64,000 nucleotides of DNA from Brachynemurus nebulosus (GCA_035578155.1 JAPWDM010000004.1:36764394-36828393); one strand, 5' to 3'; shown: positions 46,513 to 60,312, counted from the stretch's first letter. The notes: generated by a model from the letters alone, not told the origin. Made by a program: numbers and translations.

Positions 46513-46596
46513 AATGGAAAGTTGATATGATTTTCTTTCAGGGGCAGCATTTTTCATGGTGGGCCCAGGGCGGCACTTAGGGTAAGTCCGGCTCTG

Positions 46597-47938
46597 GTTA
46601 CGTTATAATAATATTATTAAGAGTATTAGTCACTTTTACTTCACTCTGTATGTTGCGAAATTTAAATAAAATTATCAGTGATCCCAATTAGCACAATGAC
46701 CCTAAATAAAGGTCTAGCTTAATTATTTAATACGTATATATTTCTGAGTATTAGGCGTTTATTATGAATTTGTTGAAATAATCGCTTTTAATTCACCATA
46801 ATTAATTTAAATTCAATGACTACTTAGAACATACGTATATAATATTGTAATAAAGCTGAAAATTATCTATTTAAAAACAAAATATATAAAACTGTACATA
46901 TTCACATTTGTGAACGTTACCACAACATTTCGGTTTATAAATATTTCAATACTTGATAAATATTTTTCTTATTTAACAAACATGCAACATTTACGATGAT
47001 TTAAGTACCAATTTGAGTCGGTATCAATGATTGTTGGTATCAAGATGATTTAAGTTGATAGGGGGGAGGGGAGAAGTTAATTCACTATAAAATAAGCATA
47101 TTTTCGAGAATCATTTTTGACGATACGGTTAATAAAAATTTATTTACGTAATTAGTACACAACAGAGTGATTGATATTTGAGGAATATTCTGTAAAACTT
47201 TCATTGAAAAATATGCAGAAATGAGCCAGTGGCGGCACATTTTTGCAGACACCTCAGAAAAGAAGTTACAATGCGTTGAACCGTATAACTCATCAATGGA
47301 ACATCCAAAATCAAAAAACCAAAAAGATTTTGTCAGCTGATAAGTTTTTCCAGGTAACACCATCGAGGTTTTTTTTTTTAAATAATTTTTTAATTTTTGG
47401 CGAAACTTAGAAGTCAAAATATTGATTTTTGATTAAAAATTCAACAATTTTTTTATTGTAAAATCAATTATAAGTAAAAAAAAAAAAAAAAAAAATAATA
47501 AAATAAAAAAACTCGACAGTGTTACCTCGTAATTTATGTGTAGAACTGTGTAAAATTTCAAAAAGATCGGTCCAGTAGATTTTGAGTTAGAGAGTTCACC
47601 GACTTTGAAAATGCCAAGTGTGAGAAATATACGTTTAAATGTTGTTTTATATACTAAGGTCGGAGGGACGAAGATTTACAAGTCTATTTCTCCGTTAGTT
47701 TTGCTCCAATCGACTTCAAAATTGGACATAATAATCTTAGGTTGTTGTACATTAATTTGACAAATAATGAAAAACAAAATCAAAATAAAAAATATTTGCG
47801 TGGCACTGCTGTCCGGTAAACAGAGGTTTTACTATAGTCTAAGTAAATACAATTTCATAATAAGGGATTATTATTACTTTACACGAGCACAAAAAAAAAA
47901 AAGGGATTATTATTACTTTACACAAGGATCAAAAAAAA
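46597..47938. other. AT-rich spacer, nothing firmly recognised
   Basis: ORFs at 47085-47417 and 47767-47955 are AT-driven and match no family. A 12-base GATTATTATTAC motif is duplicated near 47867 and 47905. Confidence 0.35.
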
Positions 47939-48885
47939 AAATTCCAAATTTTTAGCGATTTTTTGAATAGCTGTATCTCTGTCAAAAAGGTCGTATCGAA
48001 GTTGTGAAAAAAGCAATTTAAAGCTTGAAGTTTCTAGTTTTGAGATCTTGCGGAGAAAAAATTTTTGAAAATTTTTCAAGAAAATTTTGTTTTTCTATAA
48101 ATTTAAATACCTACTCTTATTGATAAAAATGTGAAAAAAGCTGAGAATATTTTTTTTCATTTTGTTAAAGGTAATGAAAGTTTAAGAGCAAAGGACGTGA
48201 TGCTTTAATTTTTTCAAAAATTCAATCGAAAATAACAAAAAAAAACGGTTGGATGGATTAAATTGAAACACTGTAGGGTTTTTGTGGGTATATTGAACTG
48301 TAAAAGGCACACTTAACATTAACGATTTTCTCGATATTTTTAATTCAGCGCTCAATTTTCCAAAAAGCCATCAAAAGCCCTTCTTTTCTTGATTTTTCAA
48401 ATTCATGTAGAGCATGCAAAAAAATTTTTTTCCGAAAAAACAATGGGTAATCCTTTTAGAGATTTTATTCAAGTTTTTAAAACTCATCTTCGATTTTCTG
48501 TGTGATCATTGGTTGTTGAGATATCGATGGTCAAAGAGGAAATGATCCTTTTCCATTCAAAGTCCGATATCTCAGCAAGAAGTTGTCGTACTAAAAAAAA
48601 GAAAAGTAAAGCTGAATGAACAAGTTATCCGGTCCATATGGTGGTTAAGTCGAAAACCACGGACAAAAAAAAAAAAAAAAACAAAACCGAAAAAATTTTG
48701 AAAATTTTTTCTTCACGGTAATTATTAGGATTGGGCGGTACATGCTGCTTTGAAAATTTTTTCGTCGCAAGATCTCAAAACTAGAAATTTCAAGCCTTAA
48801 ATTGCTTTTTTTACAACTCCGATACGACCATTTTTAACGGAGATACAGCCATTCAAAAAATCGCTACAAATTTTGAATCTTTTTT
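47939..48885. repeat. Inverted repeat, about 140-bp arms
   Basis: 47939-48085 (TTTTTAGCGATTTTTTGAAT, GCTGTATCTC, GCAATTTAAAGCTTGAAGTT, TTTTGAGATCTTGC) recurs inverted at about 48750-48885. The roughly 670-bp centre contains a smaller hairpin, TTGAGATATCG/CGATATCTCAG (48515-48575). Non-coding; probably a degraded foldback element. Confidence 0.75.
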
Positions 48886-48903
48886 ATCGTTTAATTTTTT
48901 GTG

Positions 48904-48945
48904 CTAACGTAAAAGCCCCTATACCGGAACACTATTTTTAGGTGT
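48904..48945. repeat. U family end fragment
   Basis: TAACGTAAAAGCCCCTATAC plus CGGAACAC matches the terminus of the U MITE at 28737. No matching right end lies nearby, but U interior sequence appears at 50036. Confidence 0.55.
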
Positions 48946-49183
48946 GTAATTAAACTGGCTTATAAAAATTGACAAATAAATTAAACATCCATTTTTTTTT
49001 CTTAATAAGCATGAAAGAAAGTTTTTTTAATCCAATGAATATGTTTTTAAAAAAATATAACCCAAAAATTTTTATTTATTAATGTTTTTCTTTTACAAAC
49101 TGTAAGTACACATATCGGAACGGAAGAACATTATTAACACTAGAAGTTCGGAACCGATATGCAAACACACCTGTAAATATATA

Positions 49184-49345
49184 GAGTCCCTATAATAAAC
49201 AGAGTCGTGACATGTCATCCATTTACTGTCCAAAACAGAGCGTCTCAACATGTCTCAAACATGTGATAATTAATTTTGAAGCTTCCCGCTCTGTTTTGGA
49301 CAGAAAATGGATGACATGTCACGACTCTATTTATTATAGGGACTC
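49184..49345. mobile_element. Palindromic MITE, 162 bp, TA target
   Basis: GAGTCCCTATAATAAACAGA at 49184 and its near-complement ending at 49345 form arms of about 60 bp that include GTGACATGTCATCCATTT and CTGTCCAAAACAGAGCG. TA flanks both sides (49182-49183 and 49346-49347), consistent with Tc1/mariner-type MITEs. The ORF 49212-49421 is a read-through. Confidence 0.88.
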
Positions 49346-49421
49346 TATTAATATGACACATCGAGTGACATCTAGACGTCAAAGCAAGAAACAGAATGGT
49401 TTAAGTATCAGACGTAAATAA

Positions 49422-49976
49422 AGGATCAAAATACTGCATTTTTTACAAATAACGTTTCGCCATCTAGTGATCTTGTAGAAAACAACAGTGGAATTTATTT
49501 TAGTTCAGTTACTAAAACTAATATGTCAAAAATACCACCATTCTTCATTCACAGTAAAATTTTGCAATTTCAAATCAATATTTTTTTATTTATCAATTGA
49601 TTATACGCTCCGGAATAAAAAGAATATATAAAAAAATTTTACGATTTTAAAGCAGTAAGTAAATATTTTAGACCCAAAAAGAAATTAAAAATATTTATAA
49701 TATAAATATATTTAGTTGTTTTACGTACATTACATACGTTACATACATAAGGTTTAATTTGTACTGAGTAGTAATACACCTATGTAAATAATATTTAAAC
49801 AATATAAAAAGGTGATTTAGCTTTTATAATCTCTTAAGTGGACTAATAAAAATTATTTGTATATTTTTATTATGCTTACTTGAAAAATTAACTGGGAAAT
49901 GTTAAAATTTATAACTCATGTGTTTTTAATATAATGACCATCGATCGAAACAAAAATAGACGAATTCAACAAAAAT

Positions 49977-49980
<4 letters not shown>
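49422..49980. other. AT-rich spacer, nothing recognised
   Basis: No supported feature. Confidence 0.35.

Positions 49981-50030
<50 letters not shown>
49981..50030. repeat. (TA)n microsatellite, about 50 bp
   Basis: Pure TA run immediately before a U family fragment. Confidence 0.97.
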
Positions 50031-50035
<5 letters not shown>

Positions 50036-50205
50036 TACTTCTTTAATTAAGTAAGGAAACATTAAATGTGAGTTGAATTTAAATTGAAAAATACTCATTT
50101 TATTAATAATAATTTTTATTATCAAAGGTTTCTTTCAGAAATAACTTCATTAATATATAAATGTCAAAACTGTTCGGACATATGATCGCGTTCCGGCATA
50201 ATAAT
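50036..50205 (+). repeat. U family interior and right part
   Basis: TTAATTAAGTAAGGAAACAT, TATTAATAATAATTTTTATT and TTTCTTTCAGAAATAACTTC match the U MITE at 28803-28960. The terminal TIR is diverged, and a TA microsatellite replaces its left part. Confidence 0.7.
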
Positions 50206-50411
50206 TAATAACAGTGAGATTCTACGTCCGTTTTTCAGACTATTGTCTAATATAGACGCCACCTAGAATGATTTTTTTTTATCTACAAAAACATCAGTCT
50301 ACAGAATTCAATGTATTAGTTAGGAAAATAATTCAAATATCTCTAACAATAAATATATTTGATAGATTTGAGCGTTTCTTTATGGTATTCCATTTTAAAA
50401 TAAAAAGGCAA

Positions 50412-50574
50412 TTTTTTTACTTTACTAATACCACTTTATTTAAAATCTTAATTGTCTGTAACATGTTTCGGCCCGTATAGCCATTGACGAACTGTTCTTC
50501 AATGGCTATACGGGCCGAAACATGTCACAGACAATTAAGACTTGAAAAAAAGTGGTATTAGTAAAGTAAAAAAA
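50412..50574. repeat. Palindrome, about 75-bp arms, PLE-like GGCCGAAACATGT
   Basis: The left arm (TTTTTTACTTTACTAATACC ... ACATGTTTCGGCCCGTATAG) is mirrored on the right with few changes, with a loop of under 20 bp. Both arms contain GGCTATACGGGCCGAAACAT, resembling the helix II plus GAAA part of hammerhead-like motifs at PLE ends. It may be a head-to-head junction of two PLE termini. Confidence 0.8.
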
Positions 50575-51138
50575 TTAACAATAAATATTTTAAATGAGTT
50601 TAAAAGAATCAAAACGACACTGTTTATTAAATTACGTAAGATCTGACTCTGACTCGTTAAAAGTGGTCAAGTGGGAGTAAGCTGATAAATGCGAATTTAT
50701 AAGGATTTTCTTGTACTACAAAATCCAAAAAAGTGAGAACGCGTACTTTTTTTTAAGTTAATTGTACTTTGTTTTTTTTGCACAAAATTTTAAAATTACT
50801 TTATTTTCTTAAAAAACGGTGGCCACCCTAGTCACCACATATACCTATAAAAAGTTATCCTACTAAAAAAAAAAAAACCACCCATAAAACCTGTAAGTCT
50901 AACAAGCACTTAACACATTAATATGTATGCATAATACACAACACCGTTAAAAAATTACGTAATTGTTATATTCGAAATAAATCAATCTTCTATTCTTTTC
51001 TAAAAGCAAACTGTAAATTTAAAATTTAAGTAAATGCAATAACGAAAGAGGTAAAGCCAAGAAAACGGAAAATATTTAAATTCAAAGTGATGAAGCATGG
51101 TTAAATTTAACCGAAATGGACCATATATATCAACATCT
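50575..51138. other. AT-rich spacer, nothing recognised
   Basis: No supported feature. Confidence 0.35.
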
Positions 51139-51285
51139 AATAGTATGTTATACACCAAGGTACTAAAGTGTGAGTTTTAATCCCGAGTGTGAAGTTTGTT
51201 GCCAGAGGGCCTGTAAGGCCCGACGGTAACAATTCACACTCGGGATTAAAATAAACACTTTAGTCCCATGGAGTATATACTATTT
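51139..51285. mobile_element. 147-bp MITE with 45-bp inverted ends
   Basis: The left side has AATAGTATGTTATACACC and TACTAAAGTGTGAGTTTTAA. The right side, inverted, has AATAGTATATACTCCATGG and ACTAAAGTGTTTATTTTAA. Both reach TCCCGAGTGTGAA. The centre has a second hairpin, GGGCCTGTAAGGCCC. Related words (GGGACTAAAAG, TTTTAGTCCC) recur at 55160-55250. Confidence 0.8.
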
Positions 51286-51536
51286 TTTGCAATTCCGGAT
51301 TATTTAAAGTTATAAATATCAAATAAACACAAAAATTCTTAAAACATCGTTTATACTATATGATACTATATGAATCAAGTATACTTTGAAGAAATGAACC
51401 ATATTATACGTATAAAATCTTTAAATTGCGTAGCAACCTTTGTCAACAAAATTTATTTACTAACCCTATTTGCATTAGAAATTTTGCATGTAAAACTTCA
51501 AATTATTACATTTTGATTTAAATTTTAAAAAAAAAG
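51286..51536. other. AT-rich spacer
   Basis: Nothing recognised. Confidence 0.3.
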
Positions 51537-53301
<1,765 letters not shown>

Positions 53302-54412
53302 ATGGATAATTTCGATCAATTTGATATAGAAAAGGTTGCTAATAAGACTGTAAAAGAACGGCTACCAAAAAAAATTAAAAAAAATATATGAAGAGCAATA
53401 TAAAATATTTATTACATGGTGCAGTGAAAGAAAATTGGAGAATTATTATAATGAAGATGTATCGCCAGCATTCTTTTATGAAAAGTCAAAATCACTGGGT
53501 GCATCTACGATGTGGTCACGTTACTCAATGTTAAAAGCAGTAATAAATATAAAACACAATATAGATATAAGTAAATATCATAAACTTACATATGTCTTTT
53601 TTGAAAAGAAAAAATGATGGTTATATACCCAAAAAAGTCTAATAAAATACTTTCCAAAGAACAAGTGGAAAAATTTTTAACAGAAGCTGCGGATGATAAA
53701 TATTTAATGACGAAAGTAAGCAACCAACAAAAGCATTTATGTGTTTACAAAAATGTTTACCTATAACAAACCACTTTTAGGTTGCACTAATTTTTGATGT
53801 GGCTGGAGCGTGTTGAAATGAATTAGTAAATTTATCAACCAACGATGTAGTTGACATGGGTTCTTCTATTTTAGTTAATATAAAATATACTAAAAACAAT
53901 ATTGATAGAACATTCATTATTAAAAACTCCGATGGAAATGAAATAAATTTTGTTGAAATTTTTAAAAAATATATGGCATTAAGAAAAAATGAGACAAATC
54001 ATTTTAGATTTTTTGTCAATTACAAAAATAACAAATGTTCTGTTCAACCTGTCGGCAAAAACACATTTGGCAAACTGCCTCAAAATGTAGCCACGTTTTT
54101 AAAACTGGAGAATTGATCCTCATACACTGTTTCAGGCGTATATCTGCATCTTTATCAGCAGATTCGGGGGCAAACATCGACATTGTCAAACGACATGGGG
54201 GGTGGAAATCTTCGACAGTGGCAAAAGGCTATTTTGAAAATTCAATTAATAATAAAAAAGATATAGCAGACCAAATTTTCGGACAAAAGGATGTGAAATC
54301 GACTTCTGAATTAACCCTTAATGGAAATGAATCTTCCAGCTTAAATAATCATTTATTTAAAATATCGAGTTGCAGTAATATAAATATAAATATAAACATT
54401 AATTCTAAATAA
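53302..54412 (+). pseudogene. Crypton tyrosine recombinase, broken
   Basis: ATG 53302 begins a frame that shifts in an A-run near 53387. It continues with YNEDVSPAFFYEKSKSLGA and a Crypton-like N-terminal core-binding region. A likely intron is at 53716-53780 (GTAAGC...TTTTAG). After it comes VALIFDVAGAC then TGA at about 53814, where the family has GACR with the catalytic Arg. Next are NELVNLSTNDV, KLPQNVATFLKLE, another frame break near 54115, and HCFRRISASLSADSGANIDI (the HxxR box). KRHGGWKSSTVAKGYFENS follows, with the final His/Trp and the nucleophile Tyr. The C-terminal motifs are therefore intact while the first catalytic Arg is lost. The frame ends at 54410-54412. Confidence 0.88.
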
Positions 54413-54442
54413 AATTTCCTCAAAACATACATATATACTATG

Positions 54443-54965
54443 CAGCTGAACTCTTTTTTATGCGGTTTTTTATGCGATTTTTTTAATGCGGTTTTTAAAA
54501 AAAATTGCATTATATAAATCAAATCATCGCCATTAAAATGCATAATATAAATCAAAATCAAAAATTCAAATCAAATTACTATAATAACTTTCTTTGATAA
54601 AAATACTTTTTAACGGCTTTTAAGCATTTAATCAATACATTGCATAAGAATGTATTGATGTATTTTTCAAAATTGTCATAATATTATAAAATTGAAATAA
54701 AATGTTCCTACGTGTAAATTAATGCTTTATCTTGTTTATAGAAGCAACTTCTAAGGAAATTTCTAAGTTTTGAGCGTTTTGATTGATGTTTTTTCGATGA
54801 AACTTTTTTATGCGGTCCTGACCAACCGCATAAAAAAAGTTTTTTGTACAATCTGAATCGAACTATACTATTTATAGCTATTTATGACATTTTTGAATAT
54901 TTTTTTTGTTTGTGCGATTTTTTTTATGCGCCCCCTATCCATCACACAAAAAAAGGATCAACTTG
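54443..54965 (-). mobile_element. GCGGT-type MITE, minus-strand copy
   Basis: It starts CAGCTGAACTCTTTTTTATG, the counterpart of the right end of the complete copy at 61502-62042, and ends with CCCTATCCATCACAC and AAAAAAGGATCAACTTG. The interior has the inverted TGTTCCTACGTGTAAATTAA and GACCAACCGCATAAAAAAAG. The right terminus is decayed. Confidence 0.75.
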
Positions 54966-56563
54966 TTGATCTGTTTTGTTGTCATTTGTCTACATAATAA
55001 GTTTAAAATAATTTATAAATAAAAATTAATTGCTTGACAACGCTATTTAAATAATAATTGAATTAGAGAATTGTGGTCTATAAATTAAACTTACTGACTG
55101 GTGCCATTCTATAAATCCCGTTTGTTGATTGGCTTAAAAACGGCAGCAAAATAATTTTTTAGTTCTTTGGGACTAAAAGTGGCACTTACTCACTATTATG
55201 AGGGACAAAATCATGTCTTTTAGTCCCGGAATTGCAAAAAAACATTTCAGTCCCTTTTTGGCAATCCTAGTAAAAATCTAAAACACTTTTTAAAATTTTT
55301 TATTGTTAAAATCGAAACTTTCTTTTGAAAACTGTTAAAATTGCTATATTTTACATTAAAATGTCGACACAATCCCACTCTAGTTAAAAACCCCTAGACT
55401 TAATGCTAGAAAATTGAGAAAAAACAGGTCAATTACATTTTTTTATGGAGATTTTATTTGTTATGATTGAGTTATAAAATTCAAAACGATATTTTAAAAA
55501 TATGCATTCGCTGTAAGCTTTTGCCTGGAGTGGATACAAAAATCAACTACAGCACTCAAGATGGACAAATATATCAGTTTATCAGGACGGCATTTGTACA
55601 ATTTTTTCTTTAAGAAAAAGTTTTTTTTTTTCTAAAATACTTGTTTGATTTTTTCAAGGTGAATATTTATTACGATATCTATTTACCAGATTCTGCAAAA
55701 TAATAAATATTAAAACAAAATTATTTCTAACCCTACTATCAAACGTCATTTCATGTTGAAATTTTCAAAAAAATATCATAAAAATTACCTCCTATGCCTT
55801 TTCTCGGTTAACTATTGAAAAATATTTTTTTTTCAGACATTTTTGAGGTAAATTGAGCAGATGTATGGCCTTTATTAAACTAATTTCAGTTTTTTAATAT
55901 ATTTTCCATTCATTTATAATAGTAAAATGTGTGATAAATTGTAAATATTAAATAATAATTTGATATACGCGGCTATCATTTTGGCTCGGAGTGAATTAGA
56001 CGACGAAGATTTTCTTCCGTAAAGAATAAAATCCTCAAAGAAAATAATAAATTAGTGAAAGCAATAAAAAAATTTACCCTTGAATTACCTTTCTAATACA
56101 ATTGTTGTACGTACTTATGTAAAATGTAAAAATTTTATTACATTTTTTCGAAAAACTGTAAAATTTTCAATACACATATTGACATATATAAATGTTTGCC
56201 TTTAATTTATTAATTTAACAATTTTTAAATGATTCGCGTTACAATTTTGTAATATTTCCAAAACGAAATGACAGAATAAATCAAAATAATTTTTTTTTTT
56301 CAACGAAAAAAATGAATATGCAAAATTATTTAAGATTAGAATGCTATGTTTATACGTTCTAATCATAAATGTATTATCAATCAGGCAGAAATTTATGTAA
56401 AAATATTATTATTTCAGTATCGCTTAACATAATTTTTATTCATTTGTAGCAAACTCTTAACAATTTTAGTAAGGTGTAAACATAATCTAAATTCTAACTA
56501 TATTACATAAAACAAATATACTTGATAATTTTTCTACATAAAAATGGAATAGATATAATAAAA
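54966..56563. other. AT-rich sequence without recognised genes
   Basis: About 1.6 kb. The segment 55160-55255 carries GGGACTAAAAGTGG and TCTTTTAGTCCCGG, related to the MITE at 51139. The rest shows no coding frame or repeat border. Confidence 0.4.
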
Positions 56564-58065
56564 AACGCCGTGAGCAGCGGGGCCCCATCACGGTAGTCGA
56601 ATTTTCCCCTTCATCTTCGGTATTGAATGTCTACAAGCGAAATGTGATTGAAAGTCTACAACCGAATTGTCATTTTGTTGGTTTCAAAACTGGTGATGAG
56701 TGTTCGGCTGATCGAGGCTTTAAAAAAAAGGTTTTAAGTATTTAAGGGCTGTATCTCAGTAAATTTCAATTTTGTGCCGAAAACAGGTAGCAGAAAAAAA
56801 GCCAACACAATTCGTACGAGGACATTCCTGCCCATGTTTATCCGCTAATTGCCTTTATGTTTTAGTTTTAAATATTAAAAAAGGACCTTAAATAGTAAAC
56901 TGGAAGGCCTTTATAAAGATATTTTTTCTTTCCAAAAAAATCCAAAATTTCTATTTTATAAATACTAAAAATCCAAAATTCCTAATTTATAAATAAACAG
57001 TGACTTTAATAACATTTTGAAATTACTTAATATGTATGTATTTCATTTGTCATAAAAGTAAGTTCACTTTTTTTTAAATTTTTTAAAATTACTATTCGCC
57101 TACTTGTATTTAGAATAAACATAATGCTTTTAAAACACATTTAACAATAGCATTCAATTCCGATGTAAAAATGGGAGAAGTGGGGGGAAAAGTAATGTGG
57201 ACTCCCTAAAAGGTACTAGCTGGATACTAACTGAATACACGTACAAAATTTCAGCCCTCTAGGTTTCCTTAGAGAGTCTCTAGACGTGATAGAAAACAAG
57301 CAAAAAAATTAAGCAAATATTGGCGTAAAAATCGTGGGGGTAAGGGTTAAAAGTTGAAACCTCCAAAAAACAGTGTCTGGCTATTAGCTTAACCTGTACA
57401 CCAAATTTCAGCCCTCTAGGTTTATTTGGGGAGATTTTGACCCGAACGAAACTGTTAAAAAACAAGAAAAATCATGTTCTTTTGGGTATAAAAATGGTGG
57501 GGGTAGGGGTTAAAAGTCGAGACCCCCAAAAGGCACCCCCTTGATACTAACTCAATCCGAATACAAAATTTCAGCCCTCTAGGTTTATTCGGGTGACCTG
57601 TGCGAGTGGTACAAACTTCGAAAACGTCGAAAATGCATGAAATTGTAGCTTAAAAATGAGGGGGGTGGGGGTAAAATATTAAAACCTCCAAAAAGCACAA
57701 CCTAGGTACGAACTTTATCAACACACCAAATTTCAACCCTCTACGTTAATTCTGGGGGGCTGGGGGCCTCTTAGATCCAGCGAAAATCGTTTTTCCCCCC
57801 TCTACTCCCACCATATCATCCTAGGAAGCTGCATTTTGGATATGTTGTAGATAATTGACCGAAACATTATTTAAAACCGGTTTGGAAAATTTTTATTGCT
57901 TTTCCGCCCCCCCACCACCCCCTTAAAGGTCGGGTCAGAAAAAAAATTTGCCCAAAATTTGACCCCACTTTGATAGTATGAGGTGCCTCGAAAATGAGCC
58001 CCATTTACCAAATTTCATCTCTTAACTTCCATAGGGGGGCCCTACACAAATTAAAATGTGGCGGG

Positions 58066-58130
<65 letters not shown>

Positions 58131-58258
58131 CATTTTTTTTTTCTACATATTCGTGTTCTACGGGTCCGAAAACGGATAGCGCCCCTACTCTCGCCTCTCT
58201 CAGCTCTTATCGTATAGACTGTATAAGTCTAATTTTTCGGAGAAAATTCGACTAAAAA
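56564..58258 (+). mobile_element. X family copy C, full length, no recombinase gene
   Basis: From ACGCCGTGAGCAGCGGGGCC (56565) to GACTAAAAA (58258), 1.7 kb. It contains four or more blocks of CAGCCCTCTAGGTTTATT type (about 57250, 57405, 57565, 57725), the G-rich GGGGGTGGGGGTAAAATATT block, (TA)n at 58068-58126 and the final TAGACTGTATAAGTCTAA hairpin. It ends exactly where copy B meets the Crypton ATG, but here unrelated sequence follows. Confidence 0.88.
58068..58126. repeat. (TA)n microsatellite in X copy C
   Basis: Pure TA run at the conserved X position. Confidence 0.98.
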
Positions 58259-58547
58259 CTTATACAATTGGAAATAAAATATAGCTGAATTGTTAAATTG
58301 GATTAAAAGAATCATGACATGCCACTTATAAAGCCTTTTTTTCGAATGTAGCATCACAAAACATGAGACAGAAAAAAAGACTGTGAGTGCAAGTGAAATG
58401 GGGAACGACATTTCCTAGTTTTTCTCGAAAAGTAATTAACCTAGAGGAATGGTTCAAAGACATTTTTTACGGAATTTGCCTCGTCCTTTCAAATAGTGTA
58501 AAAAATTTGAAAAATTGCTTATTTCTAGGAAAAAACTCATTTTGTTG

Positions 58548-58678
58548 ACAAAAAATACCCGAAAAACCTACTTCTAGGCATCCGACGTGTCGGGCTAACG
58601 AACTCGTCCAAGATTTTTGAATTTCGAAACTTCACCAAATTTCACAAAAATTAAATGTTCCGTTCGGAAGTTACCGTA

Positions 58679-58768
<90 letters not shown>

Positions 58769-58895
58769 ATATCATTTTCGGATTCTGGGGACCTCAAAAC
58801 ATATTTCTGTTATGGTCTCTGGCTTATGGCTTAGATCGCGTCATGAGAGCTACGGTAATAGCTGAATTTCTATTCTGGAAATTCGCTAAAACACG
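58548..58895 (+). mobile_element. YZ family copy 5, right part only
   Basis: CCTACTTCTAGGCATCCGAC, GGGCTAACGAACTCGTCCAA, CCGTTCGGAAGTTACCG, a (TA)n tract, TAGTGAATATCATTTTCGGA and the terminal CTGGAAATTCGCTAAAA follow the right third of the long YZ copy. The left end and array are absent. Confidence 0.75.
58681..58764. repeat. (TA)n microsatellite in YZ copy 5
   Basis: Pure TA run at the same place as in YZ copies 2 and 3. Confidence 0.98.
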
Positions 58896-59454
58896 CCGCG
58901 AGAGTGTGAACCTGGCTCATTCATTAAGAAAATTGAATCTTACAATTAAACAGTTTGAAAAAATTATCATAAACTGTAAATGTTGAACAATAATTTTTTT
59001 ATTTGAGATGTTTTTTACAAAAAAAATAACCCTATTTAAAGCGACATACATTGAACATAATTAAATAATTTATGTACATATTTCTGCTCTAAATATGTAT
59101 GTAAAATGTAACGATATTTGTTTCTAAAAATAATTTACCAATAAAGATGTAAATTTTAACACGAAAGCATTACTCAAATTTTTGTTAAATATAAGTATAC
59201 AAAATTCTAAGAACAAAATAAAATCAATCATTTGGATATATTTATCATGTGTTATTTGTATTTCGTTGAAAAAGACACACATATTGCAATGATGTTACCA
59301 TGTACAAAGCGATAAAGGTTGTCATAGAAAAGTGAACTAAAAGGTTAAAAAATTTATATATAGAACCATGAGTTTCTGCATTCGTTAACTTTTATAGAAT
59401 TTGAATATGAAATTTCAACTTTCAAGTTATAACCGTAAAAGAACTTTCCAATTC
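58896..59454. other. AT-rich spacer, nothing recognised
   Basis: No supported feature. Confidence 0.35.
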
Positions 59455-60110
59455 AAAATTCAATTTTGCTTCCGAGACTACTAAAGTAGCGGAAGCATTG
59501 TGATCACTTTTGAAAAATAAAAAATTTTTTCTCTCCAAAATCAATTTTTTTACGCACATTTTACGTTTTAGAGCTTCCTGAACAATTTTGGTTTGGGCTG
59601 TCCGTCTGTGTGTCTCCAATTTTGCACCAAGTGGCATAACTTCCGAACTATTCGATTGTTTTTAATGAAATTTTCAGAAATTATGCAGTTTGGCTCCGCG
59701 ATGGTCCCCTATGAATTTAATCAAAATCGGAGTAACGGTAGCAACGCCGCTACCATGTCATTCCAAAATTGCACCAAGTGGCATAACTTCGGAAATACTC
59801 AATTCTTTTGTATGAAATTTTCAGAAATTATGTAGTTTGATTTCTATATGGTCCCCTATGAATTTAATCGAAATCGGAGGAACAGTAGCTACGCCGCTAC
59901 CATGAAGTCCCATTAAATGTCAATATCTTATTTACTGCTAGTCCTATCTCGCTCAAATTTTTAGGGTATATTGGGGGTTAGTTTCTAAAATATTTTTGCT
60001 ATTATTTTATAATTTAGCCTTTAAGCCTTTTGAGTTACAACAGTTTTTTATAAACTTCAAGGCGAAAATATAATTTCACGGTATATAATATGTATATTTG
60101 GTAGAATACT
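59455..60110 (+). repeat. Dispersed repeat T, copy 2, with an internal duplication
   Basis: It opens near 59468 with GCTTCCGAGACTACTAAAGT and AGCGGAAGC, a short GCTTCCG/CGGAAGC hairpin shared with copy 1. A unit with TTGCACCAAGTGGCATAACT, TTTCAGAAATTATG, GGTCCCCTATGAATTTAATC and ACGCCGCTACCATG occurs twice (59620 and 59770). ORFs on both strands are shadows. Confidence 0.75.
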
Positions 60111-60312
60111 GTTTTAAAGCCTTTTACGACTACGAGGAAGCTGTGTGCCCACCCTATTGGCAGCGTATTTTTTGTTGTGATGTGCAATCGAATCACCAGT
60201 ATCGAGGCTATCAGTGGTACCTAAAAAGAGATCTTTTCTAGGATTTTTTATTCAGTCATTTTGGCAAAACACAAGTTAGAATTTTTTTTTATTTCCAATA
60301 ATTTTTTTAAAT

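Larger units (their letters stand above)
44653..46596. mobile_element. hAT-like element interrupted by an X copy
   Basis: The left end CTGCTGGATTTACTCTAGAA and the right end, inverted, CAGAGCCGGACTTACCCTAA differ mainly by transitions over the core GCYGGAYTTACYCTA. Both sides also carry GCCCAGGGCGGCA (44691 and 46564). The X copy at 44800-46512 lies between them, so the outer element is only about 230 bp. The target duplication is not preserved. Confidence 0.5.

Noticed and set aside
53435..53617. The 60-codon ORF at the start of the Crypton gene as a separate small gene
   Set aside because: Its sequence continues the recombinase frame across a frameshift and an intron, so it is counted as part of the pseudogene.
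56564..58258. X as a Helitron (CTAA end with upstream hairpin)
   Set aside because: There is no TC start, the ends share a run of A after CTAA, and the insertion sites are not A|T; the link to a tyrosine recombinase is stronger.
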